A stretch of 64,000 bases of DNA from Pseudomonas fortuita (GTDB lineage: Bacteria; Pseudomonadota; Gammaproteobacteria; Pseudomonadales; Pseudomonadaceae), in contig NZ_CP114035.2 of assembly GCF_026898135.2 (NCBI RefSeq), positions 3,885,501 through 3,949,500 on the forward strand. The letters are read 5' to 3'. Positions 9,239 to 18,747 of this stretch are shown here, piece by piece. Every line of letters starts with the position of its first letter. Within the stretch, counting starts at the first letter, position 1. The position numbers were made by a program, and so were the translations under genes. A model generated the notes under the pieces. It was not told the DNA's origin. It was given only the letters and a program-made list of their open reading frames with translations, and did no database searches.

Positions 9239-11398
9239 ATGAAGCCCTTGCCCTACCCTGTTCGCCATCACCTGTCCGCCGCCGTTGCGTTCGCCCTGTT
9301 CACGCCCACAGCCTTCGCCGAGCCTGTCGAAAAGCCTGGCGACAAGCTGCCAACCGTCACCGTCACGGCGGAGCACCGGGAAGAAAACCTGCAGAAAACC
9401 CCGCTGGCGATCAGCGCCTTCGACGAGCGCACCCTGCAGGACGCGCAGATCAACAACATCCGCGACCTGTCTGGCTGGGTGCCCAACCTGACGCTTAACC
9501 GCCAATCCATTTCCTACAGCGCACAAACCTACGGCATACGCGGCATTGGCGAGACCGACCCGATCCAGGAAGCGGCTGTTGCGGTCTACGCCGACGACCT
9601 GTACATCCCGCGGGCGATTTCTTCGATGCTGGACTTCAACGACGTGGAGCGCGTTGAGGTGCTGCGCGGCCCACAAGGCACCCTGTACGGGCGCAACAGT
9701 GCAGCCGGCGCGATACGGGTAATCACCCGCGACCCGACCCAGCAGGCCCGCGCCTTCGTCGAGCTGGGTGCCGGCAACTTCAATGCACAGAACGGGCGCC
9801 TGCTGGTCAGCGGGCCATTGGTGGACAACACCCTGTTCGGCAGCTTTTCAGCGATCCGCCTGACCCGCGACGGCACCGTGTACAACCGCACCCGTGACAA
9901 GGATGTCAACAACATCGACATCCAGTCCTACCGCGGCAAGCTGCGCCTGGCCCCGCAGGATTCGCCCTGGGACGTGCAACTGACCCTGGCCGGCACCTTC
10001 GACCGTGGCGATACCACCAGCTATACGCCCTTCAACCCGGCCAACGGCCATTTCGACAAATTCAAGACCTACAGCAGCCTCGACCCCAAGAACCAGCTGG
10101 ATCAGGGCAGCGCGGTGCTGCGCGCGATCTACAGCATCGATGACCACCTGAATTTCAAGTCGGTCACGGCCTGGTCGGAATTCGACCAGCCGGTGGACTA
10201 CGACAACTCCGGCCAGGCCAACAGCGGCACCGCGTCACCGATCCAGAACAACCTGATCACCTACAAGCAGCGCTACGCCACCCAGGAATTCCAGCTCAAC
10301 GGCGAATACGACAGGTTCAGCTACACCCTCGGCGTGTACCTGTACAAGGAGCGCTTCCGCGCCGAGCGCGACAGCCTGACCTTTTCGGTGGCGCAGAACC
10401 GGGTCAACGCCAGCGGCCAATACAGCACCACCGATACCGAAAGCTACGCGCTGTACGGGCAGAGCAATTACAAGCTCACCCCACGCCTGTCGCTGACCAC
10501 CGGCCTGCGCTTTACCCACGAGCACAAGCACTTCGATTACACCAACTACGCCATCACCACCGACAGAGCAATTACTGGCACCAACTTCGCTGCCGAAACC
10601 AGCGACTCCTGGGCATCACTCAGCCCCAAGATCGGCCTGGAGTACGCCTGGAGCGACAACCTGGTGCAGTACGGCTATGTGGCCCGGGGCTTCAAGGCCG
10701 GCGGCTTCGACAACCGCGCGCCAACCCGCGCCGCTGCCGAGCAGGGCTTTGAGCCGGAAAACGTCACCACCTATGAGGTGGGCTTCAAGGGCGACTTTGC
10801 CGATGGCCGCCTGCGCAGCAACATCGCCTTCTTCTATAACGACTACGACGACCTGCAGACCAATGCCTGGGACCCAGCCATCAGCGCCAACCTGCGCACC
10901 AACGTAGGCAGTGCCCACACCTACGGCGTGGAACTGGAAAACACCGTGCTGCTGGCGCGCGACCTGCGCCTGACCGCCAACCTGGGCTACCTGAAAAGCC
11001 AGTACGACGACTTCCAGAACGCCAGTGGCCCAGGCGTGAGTGCCGACGGCAAGGAAATGATCTTTGCACCGCAATGGAACGCCAGCCTTGGCCTGAACTG
11101 GACGCTGCCCGTCAACCTGCCGGGTGAGCTGGTGGCCAACACCGACTACCAGTACCAGACCCGCTCCTACGCCAACCCGCTGAACGCCGACATCTACGAA
11201 GTACCTGCCCAGGGCTTCTGGAATGCCAGCACCAGCTATGCCAGCGCGGACGGCCACTGGACCACCACCCTGTCGGTCAAGAACCTGCTCGACCGCGCCT
11301 ACCCGCAAAGCATCGCCTACTCGGCCGCCAGCCGCACCGCCTACTACTCGGTCAACGACCCACGCACCGTGCTGCTGAGTGTGCGCTACGAGCTGTAG
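9239..11398 (+). CDS. TonB-dependent outer-membrane receptor
   Basis: Outer-membrane active transporter of 719 residues. A Sec signal peptide ends at AFA/EP (residue 27); the TonB box region is LPTVTVTAEHRE, the plug domain contains VERVEVLRGPQGTLYGRNSAAGAI, and the last residue is Leu after an aromatic-rich final strand as expected for a beta-barrel. Substrate is not evident. It is the first gene of a unit with an amine oxidase, a RidA-like protein and a second receptor, 46 bases ahead of the oxidase; this suggests import of a nitrogen-containing compound rather than a standard siderophore, but that is inference. Confidence 0.88.
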   Translation: MKPLPYPVRHHLSAAVAFALFTPTAFAEPVEKPGDKLPTVTVTAEHREENLQKTPLAISAFDERTLQDAQINNIRDLSGWVPNLTLNRQSISYSAQTYGIRGIGETDPIQEAAVAVYADDLYIPRAISSMLDFNDVERVEVLRGPQGTLYGRNSAAGAIRVITRDPTQQARAFVELGAGNFNAQNGRLLVSGPLVDNTLFGSFSAIRLTRDGTVYNRTRDKDVNNIDIQSYRGKLRLAPQDSPWDVQLTLAGTFDRGDTTSYTPFNPANGHFDKFKTYSSLDPKNQLDQGSAVLRAIYSIDDHLNFKSVTAWSEFDQPVDYDNSGQANSGTASPIQNNLITYKQRYATQEFQLNGEYDRFSYTLGVYLYKERFRAERDSLTFSVAQNRVNASGQYSTTDTESYALYGQSNYKLTPRLSLTTGLRFTHEHKHFDYTNYAITTDRAITGTNFAAETSDSWASLSPKIGLEYAWSDNLVQYGYVARGFKAGGFDNRAPTRAAAEQGFEPENVTTYEVGFKGDFADGRLRSNIAFFYNDYDDLQTNAWDPAISANLRTNVGSAHTYGVELENTVLLARDLRLTANLGYLKSQYDDFQNASGPGVSADGKEMIFAPQWNASLGLNWTLPVNLPGELVANTDYQYQTRSYANPLNADIYEVPAQGFWNASTSYASADGHWTTTLSVKNLLDRAYPQSIAYSAASRTAYYSVNDPRTVLLSVRYEL

Positions 11399-11444
11399 CG
11401 CCGCGCTGAACGGACTCACTTTCCACTTGCAAGGAGAACACACC

Positions 11445-13025
11445 ATGGGCTTGACCCGTAGAGACCTTATTGCCCACCTGATGGCCGCTGGCAGCTACGG
11501 CGCCGCGCTTGGCAGCCTGTCCGCGCTGGGCCTGTTGCCCGCAGCAGCCACGGCCAGCACCTTCCAGCCGCTGGGCCTGCCGACCACGTCCGGCAACGGC
11601 AAGCGCGTGCTGGTGGTGGGGGCTGGCATCAGCGGCCTGGTGGCAGCCTATGAACTTGGCAAAGCCGGTTTTGACGTGCGCGTGCTGGAAGCCCGCGAGC
11701 GAATCGGCGGCCGCGCCTGGACGCTGCGCAACGGTGACGAGGTCCTGCACAATGACGGTAGCCGCCAGCAGGTGCGGTTCGACAACGGCCACTATTTCAA
11801 TGCAGGGCCCGCACGCCTGCCCAGCCATCACCTGACCATCCTCGGCTACTGCCGCGAGCTGGGCGTGCCGCTGGAAGTGCTGGTCAACAGCAGCCGCAAC
11901 GCCCTCGCCCAACCGGACCTTGCGCAGCCACCGTTACTGCTGCGCCAGGCGGTGAATGACACCCGTGGACACCTCAGCGAACTGCTGTCGCGCAGCATCA
12001 GCGGCAAAGCGCTGGACAAGGAGCTGGACACGGGCGATCAGAAGGCCTTGCTGGATTTTCTCAAGGTATACGGTGACCTCGACGAGCAGCGTCATTACAA
12101 GGGCTCGGTTCGCGCCGGCTACACCCGCTTCGCCGGGGCGGGCGACCAGACACCGATCCAGCGCCAGCCAGTGGCACTCAAGCAACTGCTCAACCCTAAC
12201 CTGATGCTGCCGCTGGTGTTCGACGAGATCCCGGAGTTTTCCGCCACCATGTTCCAGCCGGTCGGCGGCATGGACCAGATTGCCAAGGCCCTGTACGCCA
12301 AGGTGCAGGACAAGGTGCAACTGCATGCCGAAGTGCAGGCGATCCGCACCGGAGACAACGGTAGCCAGGTTACTTGGCGTGACCGGCGCAGCGGCAAGTC
12401 CCAAGTGGAAACCGCCGACTACGCCATCGTCACCATCCCCCTGCCACTGCTGGCCCGGGTTGACCACAACTTTGGCAAAACCACCCAGGCGGCCATCGCC
12501 CAGGCCAAGCCGGACCTGGCCAACAAGGTGGCCTGGCAGGCACCCCGGTTTTGGGAAAGCGAGTTCCAGATCTATGGCGGGCTCTCCTATATCAACCACG
12601 AAGCGCGGCTGCTGTGGTACCCCAGCGATCACCTGAACAGTGCCCAGGGCATCCTGGTGGGCACCTACAACACCGGCGAAGTGGCGCGCACATTTGCCAC
12701 GCGCTCGACAGAGCAGCAACTGGCAGCGTCGCGCCAGGCCGTGGAGTCGCTGCACCCGGGCCACGCCGGCAAGTTGCAGCGTGGGGTGGCGGTCAACTGG
12801 TCCAAGGTACCGTTCAGCGAAAGCCCGTGGATTGTCCATGACGTGCTTGCCGAGCCCGGTTACTCGCACCTCAACCAGCCCCAAGGCCGCACCTGGCTGG
12901 CCAGCGATGCACTGGCCCATGGCGGGGTGGGTATCTGGCAGAACAGTGCTGCGGACTCGGCCCGCCATGTGGTCGGGCAGATCGCCCGGCACGCCCTGCA
13001 ACAGCAACGCGGCGTCGCCGCCTGA
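11445..13025 (+). CDS. Tat-exported flavin amine oxidase
   Basis: FAD-dependent amine or L-amino-acid oxidase, 526 residues from the ATG at 11445 that follows AAGGAG. The N-terminus carries a twin-arginine signal (TRRDLI at residues 4-9, hydrophobic stretch to about 37). The Rossmann FAD motif VVVGAGISGLVAAYELG begins near residue 54 and is followed by EARERIGGRAW, the flavin monoamine oxidase signature. It would produce an imine, ammonia and H2O2 in the periplasm. The next gene is an exported RidA-like protein, whose family hydrolyses imines. The amine substrate is unknown; L-amino-acid oxidase is an alternative name. Confidence 0.85.
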   Translation: MGLTRRDLIAHLMAAGSYGAALGSLSALGLLPAAATASTFQPLGLPTTSGNGKRVLVVGAGISGLVAAYELGKAGFDVRVLEARERIGGRAWTLRNGDEVLHNDGSRQQVRFDNGHYFNAGPARLPSHHLTILGYCRELGVPLEVLVNSSRNALAQPDLAQPPLLLRQAVNDTRGHLSELLSRSISGKALDKELDTGDQKALLDFLKVYGDLDEQRHYKGSVRAGYTRFAGAGDQTPIQRQPVALKQLLNPNLMLPLVFDEIPEFSATMFQPVGGMDQIAKALYAKVQDKVQLHAEVQAIRTGDNGSQVTWRDRRSGKSQVETADYAIVTIPLPLLARVDHNFGKTTQAAIAQAKPDLANKVAWQAPRFWESEFQIYGGLSYINHEARLLWYPSDHLNSAQGILVGTYNTGEVARTFATRSTEQQLAASRQAVESLHPGHAGKLQRGVAVNWSKVPFSESPWIVHDVLAEPGYSHLNQPQGRTWLASDALAHGGVGIWQNSAADSARHVVGQIARHALQQQRGVAA

Positions 13026-13041
13026 ACAAGGAAGCCCTTTG

Positions 13042-13539
13042 ATGAACACAACTGCCCTGCTGCTTGGAGCCTTCATGTCACTGTCCGCACTGACCGCCCA
13101 GGCCGACACCATCAAGCGTGTCGACCCGCCAGGCTCGAAGTTCCCCATTTCGCAACTGGTCACCGTACCCGCCGGCACCTCGCTGACCTTCGTCAGCGGC
13201 ACCTTGCCCGACGTTGCCGACCCCAAGGCACCACCACAGACCATTGCCGCCTATGGCAACACCGAAACCCAGACCCGCTCAGTGCTGAACAAGATCCAGG
13301 CTGCGCTGCAAAGCCAGGGTCTGGGCCTGGGTGACGTAGTACAGCTGAGGGTGTTTCTGGTAGGCGACCCGGCCACTGAGGGCAAGCTGGATTTTGCCGG
13401 GCTGCAAGCCGCCTACACCGAGTTTTTCGCCACTGCCGAGCAACCGAGAAAGCCAACCCGCACCGCCTTGCAAGTGGTGGCCCTGCCCCTGCCGGGCGCC
13501 CTGGTCGAAATCGAAGCGGTCGCTGCAAAAGCGCCCTGA
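13042..13539 (+). CDS. exported RidA-family (YjgF/UK114) protein
   Basis: RidA-like imine/enamine deaminase fold, 165 residues from ATG 13042 (AAGGAAG upstream, 16 bases after the oxidase stop). Unlike cytosolic RidA it has a cleavable Sec signal (residues 1-21, LTAQA/DT). The conserved arginine context PTRTALQVV, which in RidA binds the carboxylate of the imine substrate, is retained. The gene is co-directional with the Tat-exported amine oxidase, so it may process the imine product in the periplasm. Some RidA relatives lack deaminase activity, so catalysis remains to be shown. Confidence 0.82.
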   Translation: MNTTALLLGAFMSLSALTAQADTIKRVDPPGSKFPISQLVTVPAGTSLTFVSGTLPDVADPKAPPQTIAAYGNTETQTRSVLNKIQAALQSQGLGLGDVVQLRVFLVGDPATEGKLDFAGLQAAYTEFFATAEQPRKPTRTALQVVALPLPGALVEIEAVAAKAP

Positions 13540-13566
13540 AACGCCGCTAACCCACCCCTATTGCTT

Positions 13567-13590
13567 GCCTGCCGGGACCACCCGGCGGGC
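13567..13590 (+). other. hairpin between the ridA-like gene and the second receptor
   Basis: GCCTGCCGGG, loop ACCA, CCCGGCGGGC: ten-base stem with one G-T wobble and no T tract. It may stabilise the upstream mRNA end or reduce read-through into the receptor gene. No further support. Confidence 0.4.
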
Positions 13591-13635
13591 GGCCCCTGTG
13601 CACCCGCTGTTCAACAGCGCTCATGGAGAGCGAAC

Positions 13636-16080
13636 ATGCTTCACGCCCTGAAACTGCCCAGCCCGCGCCTGCAACCCGCACTGCTGACCATGGCCCTTGG
13701 CACCACCGGCCTGGCCACGCCTGCTGCATTTGCCGAAACCACTGCCCAGGCCAACGACCCGGCACAGCTGGGCACCGTGATCGTCACAGGTAACCGCGGC
13801 TCGGAAAAACGCACGGTCACCACAAGCCCGGTGCCGATCGATGTGATCAGCGCCAAGCAGCTGCAGCAAACCGGTAAACCCGGCCTGATGGAAGCCCTCA
13901 GTGCCAGCGTGCCGTCTTTCACCCTGCCGGAGAAAACCGGCTGGGACGCCAGCGGCATGGCCCGTGCGCCCAGCTTGCGCGGGTTAAATGCGGCCCAGGT
14001 GCTGGTGCTGGTGAACGGCAAACGCCGCCATACCAGCGCCACCCTGAACATCAGCGGCATCCATGCGGGCGCTGCGCCCACCGACCTTGACCTGATCCCC
14101 ATCAGCCTCATCGACCACGTCGAGGTGCTGCGCGATGGCGCGGCTGCCCAGTACGGCTCCGACGCCATCGCCGGGGTGATCAACGTGATCCTCAAGGCCG
14201 ACGCTTCCGGCACCTCGGTGACCAACGCAGGCCAGGGTTACGACGGCAAAAAGCAGACCGTGCAGCAAGGCTTGAACAAGGGCTTCGAGATCGGCGACAG
14301 CGGCATCGTGCAGCTGGCCCTGGATGCGCGCAGCCAGAACGACGACAACAAGGCCAGTGCTAACGGCTACAGCTATGCCGAAGCCTTCGACAAGGCTGGC
14401 AAGTCAACCTACGGCGGCTACGGCACACCGAAGATCAACCTGCTGACCCTGGGCTACAACGCCGAGCTGCCGCTAAGCGACGACCTGGCCCTGTATTCGT
14501 TCACCACCTATTCACACCGCAAGGCCGAGCAGGGGCAGAACTTCCGCCTGCCGACCATCACCAACACCATCACCACCGGGCCTAACGGTTACCCCAGCGG
14601 TTACACACCCACCTGGTACATCGAGGAAGAGGATGTGCAGGGCGCCTTCGGCGCCAAGGGCAATGTCGGGGAATGGGCCTGGGACCTGTCCAGCACCTAC
14701 GGGCGCAACGAGGCGCTGCAAGGCACCACGCACAACCAGAACGCCTCGCTGGGCGAGGCCACGCCCAACCATTTCGAATCGGGCACCTGGGTCGCCACAC
14801 AGCTGACCAGCAACCTGGACCTGCAGCGCAGCTTCGACATTGGCCTGGGCAAGCCGCTTGACCTGTCCTGGGGCCTGGAGCACCGCCGTGACACCTACCA
14901 GGTGCGCGATGGCGACTGGGCCTCGTGGGCCAACGGCGGCTACTGCCGTGCGCCCGGGGACTGCGCCGCCTCCGGTGCACAGGTCACCAACGGTATCTCA
15001 CCGGAAGAAGCCACCAGCACCAGCCGCAACAGCGTGGCCAGCTACATCGACGTCGGCTTCAACCCGCTGCCGCAGTGGTACCTGGGCAGCGCGCTGCGCT
15101 ACGAACACTACAACCGCGGGGTGGGCGCCACCCGCAGCGGCAAACTGACCACCCGCTATGACTTCACCTCCGCGCTGGCCGTGCGCGCCACGGTCAGCAA
15201 CGGCTTTCGCGCACCGTCGCTGGCCAACAGCCTGTTCAGCGCCCGCTCGACCACCTACGGTGTGGTCAATGGCGTGTACCAATCGATCAACTACGGCGTA
15301 CTGCCTGTGGACTCGGCGGCAGCCAAGGCATTGGGCGCCACCGCACTCAAGCCCGAGCGCTCGACCAACTACAGCCTGGGCCTGACCTACCAGCCTGCAC
15401 CGCAGCTGTCGTTCACCGCAGATGCTTACGTGATCAACGTGCGCGACCGCATCACCCTCACCGGTACCCTGCTGGGCGACGAAGTGACCCAGACGCTGCT
15501 GGACAACGGTATCGATTCCACCTCTGGCGGGCGCTATTTCACCAACGGCGCCAATACCCGCACCAAGGGCCTGGACCTGGTGGGCAATTTCGACCAGAAC
15601 CTGGGCAACTGGGGGCAACTGAAATGGACCGCCGCCTTCAACTGGAACCAGACGCAGATCCTGAGCTACAAGGAGAACGTCAATATCCAGGGCACGGACT
15701 ACAGCCTGATGGACCGCCAGGCGCGCAACTTCCTGACCGAGGTGCAGCCGCACACCAAGTTGATTCTGGGCGCCAATTGGCAGCGCGACCGCTGGACCAG
15801 CAACCTGACCCTGACCCGCTATGGTTCATGGCGTGAAGTGAACTCGGCGACTGACCGCAGCCTCGACCGTGAATACAAGGCGCGCTGGATCACCGATATC
15901 GACGTGGGGTACCAGCTGAGCAAAGACCTCAACCTGGCGGTGGGAGCACAGAACCTGTTTGATGTTTACCCCGAGCGGCAGAACCCCAGCAGCAAGACCA
16001 TGACCAAGGGGTATGGGGCCTATTCGCCTTATGGCTTTACCGGGGGTTACTACTTCACCCGGCTGACTTACAACTTCTGA
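13636..16080 (+). CDS. TonB-dependent outer-membrane receptor
   Basis: Second receptor of the cluster, 814 residues from ATG 13636 with GGAGAG upstream. The Sec signal ends at AFA/ET (residue 33); the TonB box region is LGTVIVTGNRGSE; the plug has LRGLNAAQVLVLVNGKRRH and VEVLRDGAAAQYGSDAIAGVINVILK; the C-terminus ends in Phe (YFTRLTYNF). Its plug sequence clearly differs from that of the first receptor, so the two are not recent duplicates. Gene order suggests a role in uptake of the amine oxidase substrate, but no substrate can be read from the sequence. Confidence 0.88.
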   Translation: MLHALKLPSPRLQPALLTMALGTTGLATPAAFAETTAQANDPAQLGTVIVTGNRGSEKRTVTTSPVPIDVISAKQLQQTGKPGLMEALSASVPSFTLPEKTGWDASGMARAPSLRGLNAAQVLVLVNGKRRHTSATLNISGIHAGAAPTDLDLIPISLIDHVEVLRDGAAAQYGSDAIAGVINVILKADASGTSVTNAGQGYDGKKQTVQQGLNKGFEIGDSGIVQLALDARSQNDDNKASANGYSYAEAFDKAGKSTYGGYGTPKINLLTLGYNAELPLSDDLALYSFTTYSHRKAEQGQNFRLPTITNTITTGPNGYPSGYTPTWYIEEEDVQGAFGAKGNVGEWAWDLSSTYGRNEALQGTTHNQNASLGEATPNHFESGTWVATQLTSNLDLQRSFDIGLGKPLDLSWGLEHRRDTYQVRDGDWASWANGGYCRAPGDCAASGAQVTNGISPEEATSTSRNSVASYIDVGFNPLPQWYLGSALRYEHYNRGVGATRSGKLTTRYDFTSALAVRATVSNGFRAPSLANSLFSARSTTYGVVNGVYQSINYGVLPVDSAAAKALGATALKPERSTNYSLGLTYQPAPQLSFTADAYVINVRDRITLTGTLLGDEVTQTLLDNGIDSTSGGRYFTNGANTRTKGLDLVGNFDQNLGNWGQLKWTAAFNWNQTQILSYKENVNIQGTDYSLMDRQARNFLTEVQPHTKLILGANWQRDRWTSNLTLTRYGSWREVNSATDRSLDREYKARWITDIDVGYQLSKDLNLAVGAQNLFDVYPERQNPSSKTMTKGYGAYSPYGFTGGYYFTRLTYNF

Positions 16081-16099
16081 TATGCACCGTTGGCAGACT

Positions 16100-16118
16100 G
16101 GGGCTGCTGCGCAGCCCC
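16100..16118 (+). terminator. perfect GC hairpin downstream of the receptor gene
   Basis: GGGGCTGC-TGC-GCAGCCCC, 20 bases after the receptor stop, followed by A-rich rather than T-rich sequence. The same core recurs at 19524-19540, so this is a dispersed palindromic (REP-type) unit that probably also ends the transcript. Confidence 0.5.
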
Positions 16119-16199
16119 GAAAACCCAAACTAGAACGCATATTTAAAACAAAAGACCATGCCGGTGGGCTAGATTCATTCGAAAGACGAGGCGCACCCT

Positions 16200-16970
16200 A
16201 TGAGCCTGATCCCCGGATTATCTGACAATGCTCGCGTGCTGATATGCGGTGCAAGCCGAGGTATCGGCCTGGCATTGTGTAAGGCGATGCTGGCCCGCGA
16301 TGATGTAAGCCGCGTCTGCGCTGTGTCGCGGCACGCCCGCACCGCTGAGGGACTGCTTGCACTTGCCCAGGCACATGGCGAACGCTTGGTACTGCTCAAT
16401 TGCGATGCTCGCGACGAGCTGGCGCTGGCTGCGCTTGCATCCGAGGTGGGCCATGCCTGCCCACACCTTCACCTGGTTATCAGCACACTCGGTATCCTCC
16501 ACCAGGAGGGCAGCAAAGCCGAGAAATCGCTGGCCCAACTGGACCTCTCCAGCCTGCAGGCCAGCTTCGCCACCAACGCATTCGCACCGATCCTGCTGCT
16601 CAAGCATCTGTTGCCGCTGCTGCGCAACCAGCCCGCCACCTTTGCGGCGCTGTCGGCCAGGGTAGGCTCGATCGGTGACAACCGACTGGGCGGCTGGTAC
16701 AGCTATCGCGCAAGCAAAGCGGCGCTGAACCAGCTGCTGCACACGGCAAGCATCGAACTGAAACGCCTGAACCCGAACGCCACGGTGCTGGCGCTGCATC
16801 CGGGCACTACCGATACCGGGCTGTCGCGGCCGTTTCAAGGGAATGTGCCGGAGGGGAAGCTGTTTGAACCGGCGTTTGCGGCACAGTGCGTGATGGAGCA
16901 GGTGGGGCGGCTTGGGCCATCGGAGAGTGGCAGTTTTTGGGGGTGGGATGGCGAGCGGATAGCGTGGTGA
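16200..16970 (+). CDS. short-chain dehydrogenase/reductase (C-factor-like)
   Basis: NAD(P)-binding SDR of 256 residues. The cofactor motif GASRGIG is at residues 17-23 and the active-site YSYRASKAALN places Tyr near 168 and Lys near 172; the serine region ALSARVGSIGDN precedes it. The pattern LHPGTTDTGLSRPF and the C-terminal WGWDG are typical of the CsgA/C-factor subgroup. It stands alone, with its own GAGG ribosome-binding site, between the receptor cluster and a small lipoprotein gene. Substrate unknown. Confidence 0.85.
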   Translation: MSLIPGLSDNARVLICGASRGIGLALCKAMLARDDVSRVCAVSRHARTAEGLLALAQAHGERLVLLNCDARDELALAALASEVGHACPHLHLVISTLGILHQEGSKAEKSLAQLDLSSLQASFATNAFAPILLLKHLLPLLRNQPATFAALSARVGSIGDNRLGGWYSYRASKAALNQLLHTASIELKRLNPNATVLALHPGTTDTGLSRPFQGNVPEGKLFEPAFAAQCVMEQVGRLGPSESGSFWGWDGERIAW

Positions 16971-17034
16971 GTGCGCTCGCGCCGGGTAGCGGTTGCAGCC
17001 CGGCCGAGGCAATGCGTTCCATCGCGAGATCAGC

Positions 17035-17199
17035 TCAGCGAGGGCCACCCCCCTGATGACCGCCGAAGCCACCCCCACCGCCACCATGACCACCACCGTG
17101 CCCCCCGCCACCACCTGGCGGCATGAACATCCAGCAACCCGACAGGCTGGATACCAGGACTGCAACCAGGGCTGCACGGAAAAGATGTTTCGACTTCAT
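17035..17199 (-). CDS. small Gly/His-rich lipoprotein
   Basis: 54-residue lipoprotein. The start at 17199 gives MKSKHLFRAALVAVLVSSLS followed by a lipobox ending LSGC, so lipidation would fall near residue 22. The mature part is only about 33 residues, MPP followed by glycine runs interspersed with histidines. The low-complexity Gly/His tail could bind metal ions or be a flexible tether; function is unknown. Similar short glycine-rich lipoproteins are common in Pseudomonas. Confidence 0.65.
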   Translation of the reverse strand: MKSKHLFRAALVAVLVSSLSGCWMFMPPGGGGGHGGGHGGGGGGFGGHQGGGPR

Positions 17200-17405
17200 T
17201 GGAACGCTCCACAGGGTTAGATCTGCTGCCTGCCAGTAGCAGTCTGGCAGCGAGCGGATTCTAGAACTGCAGGGTGATGGCACAGGGAAACTTTGCATAT
17301 CTTTACAGTCGGGTGGAGTGACTGACGCTCTAAAGCGTCCTTGACCCACGCCCTTCCACCGCCGCATGCTCGAACGCTTCCACCCCACGCTCAAGGAACG
17401 ATTGC

Positions 17406-18683
17406 ATGAAGCTGGAAACACTCGCCCTCCACGCGGGCTTCAGCCCCGACCCGACCACCAAGGCCGTGGCCGTACCGATCTACCAGACCACCTCCTTCGC
17501 CTTCGACGACACCCAGCACGGCGCGGACCTGTTCGACCTGAAAGTGGCAGGCAACATCTACTCGCGCATCATGAACCCTACCAACGATGTGCTCGAGCAG
17601 CGCATGGCCGCCCTCGAAGGCGGGGTGGGCGCGCTGGCGGTGGCCTCGGGCATGGCGGCCATCACCTACGCCATCCAGACCGTCGCCGAAGCCGGCGACA
17701 ACATTGTCTCCGTGGCCAAGCTGTACGGCGGCACCTATAACCTGCTGGCCCACACCCTGCCGCGCATGGGCATCCAGACCCGCTTCGCCGCTCATGACGA
17801 CGTCGCCGCCCTCGAAGCGTTGATCGACGCGCGCACCAAGGCGGTGTTCTGCGAGTCTATCGGCAACCCCGCCGGCAATATCGTCGACATCGCCGCACTG
17901 GCCGAGGCCGCCCACCGCCACGGTGTACCACTGATCGTCGACAACACCGTGGCCACCCCGGTGCTGTGCCGACCGTTCGAGCATGGCGCGGACATCGTCG
18001 TGCACTCGCTGACCAAGTACATCGGCGGCCACGGTACCAGCATCGGCGGTATCGTCATCGACGCCGGCACGTTCCCCTGGGCCGACAACAAGGAGCGTTT
18101 CGCCCTGCTCAACACCCCCGACCCGTCCTACCACGGTGTTACCTACACCGAAGCTTTCGGCCCCGCCGCCTTCATTGGCCGATGCCGTGTGGTGCCGCTG
18201 CGCAACACGGGCGCCGCGCTGTCACCGTTCAACGCCTTCCTGATCCTGCAAGGCCTGGAAACTCTGGCCCTGCGCATGGAGCGCCACACTGAAAACGCGC
18301 TGAAAGTTGCCCATTACCTGCAAGCCCACGAACAGGTGGCCTGGGTGAAGTACGCCGGGCTGCCCGACCATCCCGAGCATGAACTGGCACAGCGCTACAC
18401 GGGCGGCAAGCCAGCGTCGATCCTGTCGTTTGGCATCAAGGGCGGCCAGGTTGCCGGGGCGCGCTTCATCGATGCGCTGCAGTTGGTAGTGCGCCTGGTG
18501 AACATCGGCGACGCCAAGTCACTGGCTTGCCACCCCGCCTCCACCACTCACCGCCAGCTCAACGACGAGGAGCTGGAAAAAGCCGGCGTGCCGCGCGACA
18601 TGGTGCGCCTGTCGATTGGCATAGAGCACAGCGACGACATCATCGCCGACCTGGCCCAGGCCCTGGAGGCCAGCCGCGGGTGA
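17406..18683 (+). CDS. metY: O-acetylhomoserine sulfhydrylase-type PLP enzyme
   Basis: Cys/Met-metabolism PLP enzyme of 425 residues. The N-terminus ETLALHAGF, the substrate motif YSRIMNPTNDVLEQRMAALEGG and the PLP lysine in HSLTKYIGGHGTSIGG (Lys204) identify the O-acetylhomoserine (thiol)-lyase group, which makes homocysteine from O-acetylhomoserine and sulfide. The length and the insertion after the PLP lysine separate it from cystathionine gamma-synthase (about 385 residues). Pseudomonads usually rely on MetZ, so the exact physiological thiol is less certain than the family. Confidence 0.85.
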   Translation: MKLETLALHAGFSPDPTTKAVAVPIYQTTSFAFDDTQHGADLFDLKVAGNIYSRIMNPTNDVLEQRMAALEGGVGALAVASGMAAITYAIQTVAEAGDNIVSVAKLYGGTYNLLAHTLPRMGIQTRFAAHDDVAALEALIDARTKAVFCESIGNPAGNIVDIAALAEAAHRHGVPLIVDNTVATPVLCRPFEHGADIVVHSLTKYIGGHGTSIGGIVIDAGTFPWADNKERFALLNTPDPSYHGVTYTEAFGPAAFIGRCRVVPLRNTGAALSPFNAFLILQGLETLALRMERHTENALKVAHYLQAHEQVAWVKYAGLPDHPEHELAQRYTGGKPASILSFGIKGGQVAGARFIDALQLVVRLVNIGDAKSLACHPASTTHRQLNDEELEKAGVPRDMVRLSIGIEHSDDIIADLAQALEASRG

Positions 18684-18747
18684 TGCATCCGCGCCCCACC
18701 CAATGCCGACGGCGGGCGCACCTTCATTTAGCCTGGATACACCCGCA

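Noticed and set aside
11934..13244. 436-codon minus-strand frame
   Set aside because: Antisense of the amine oxidase; high-GC shadow.
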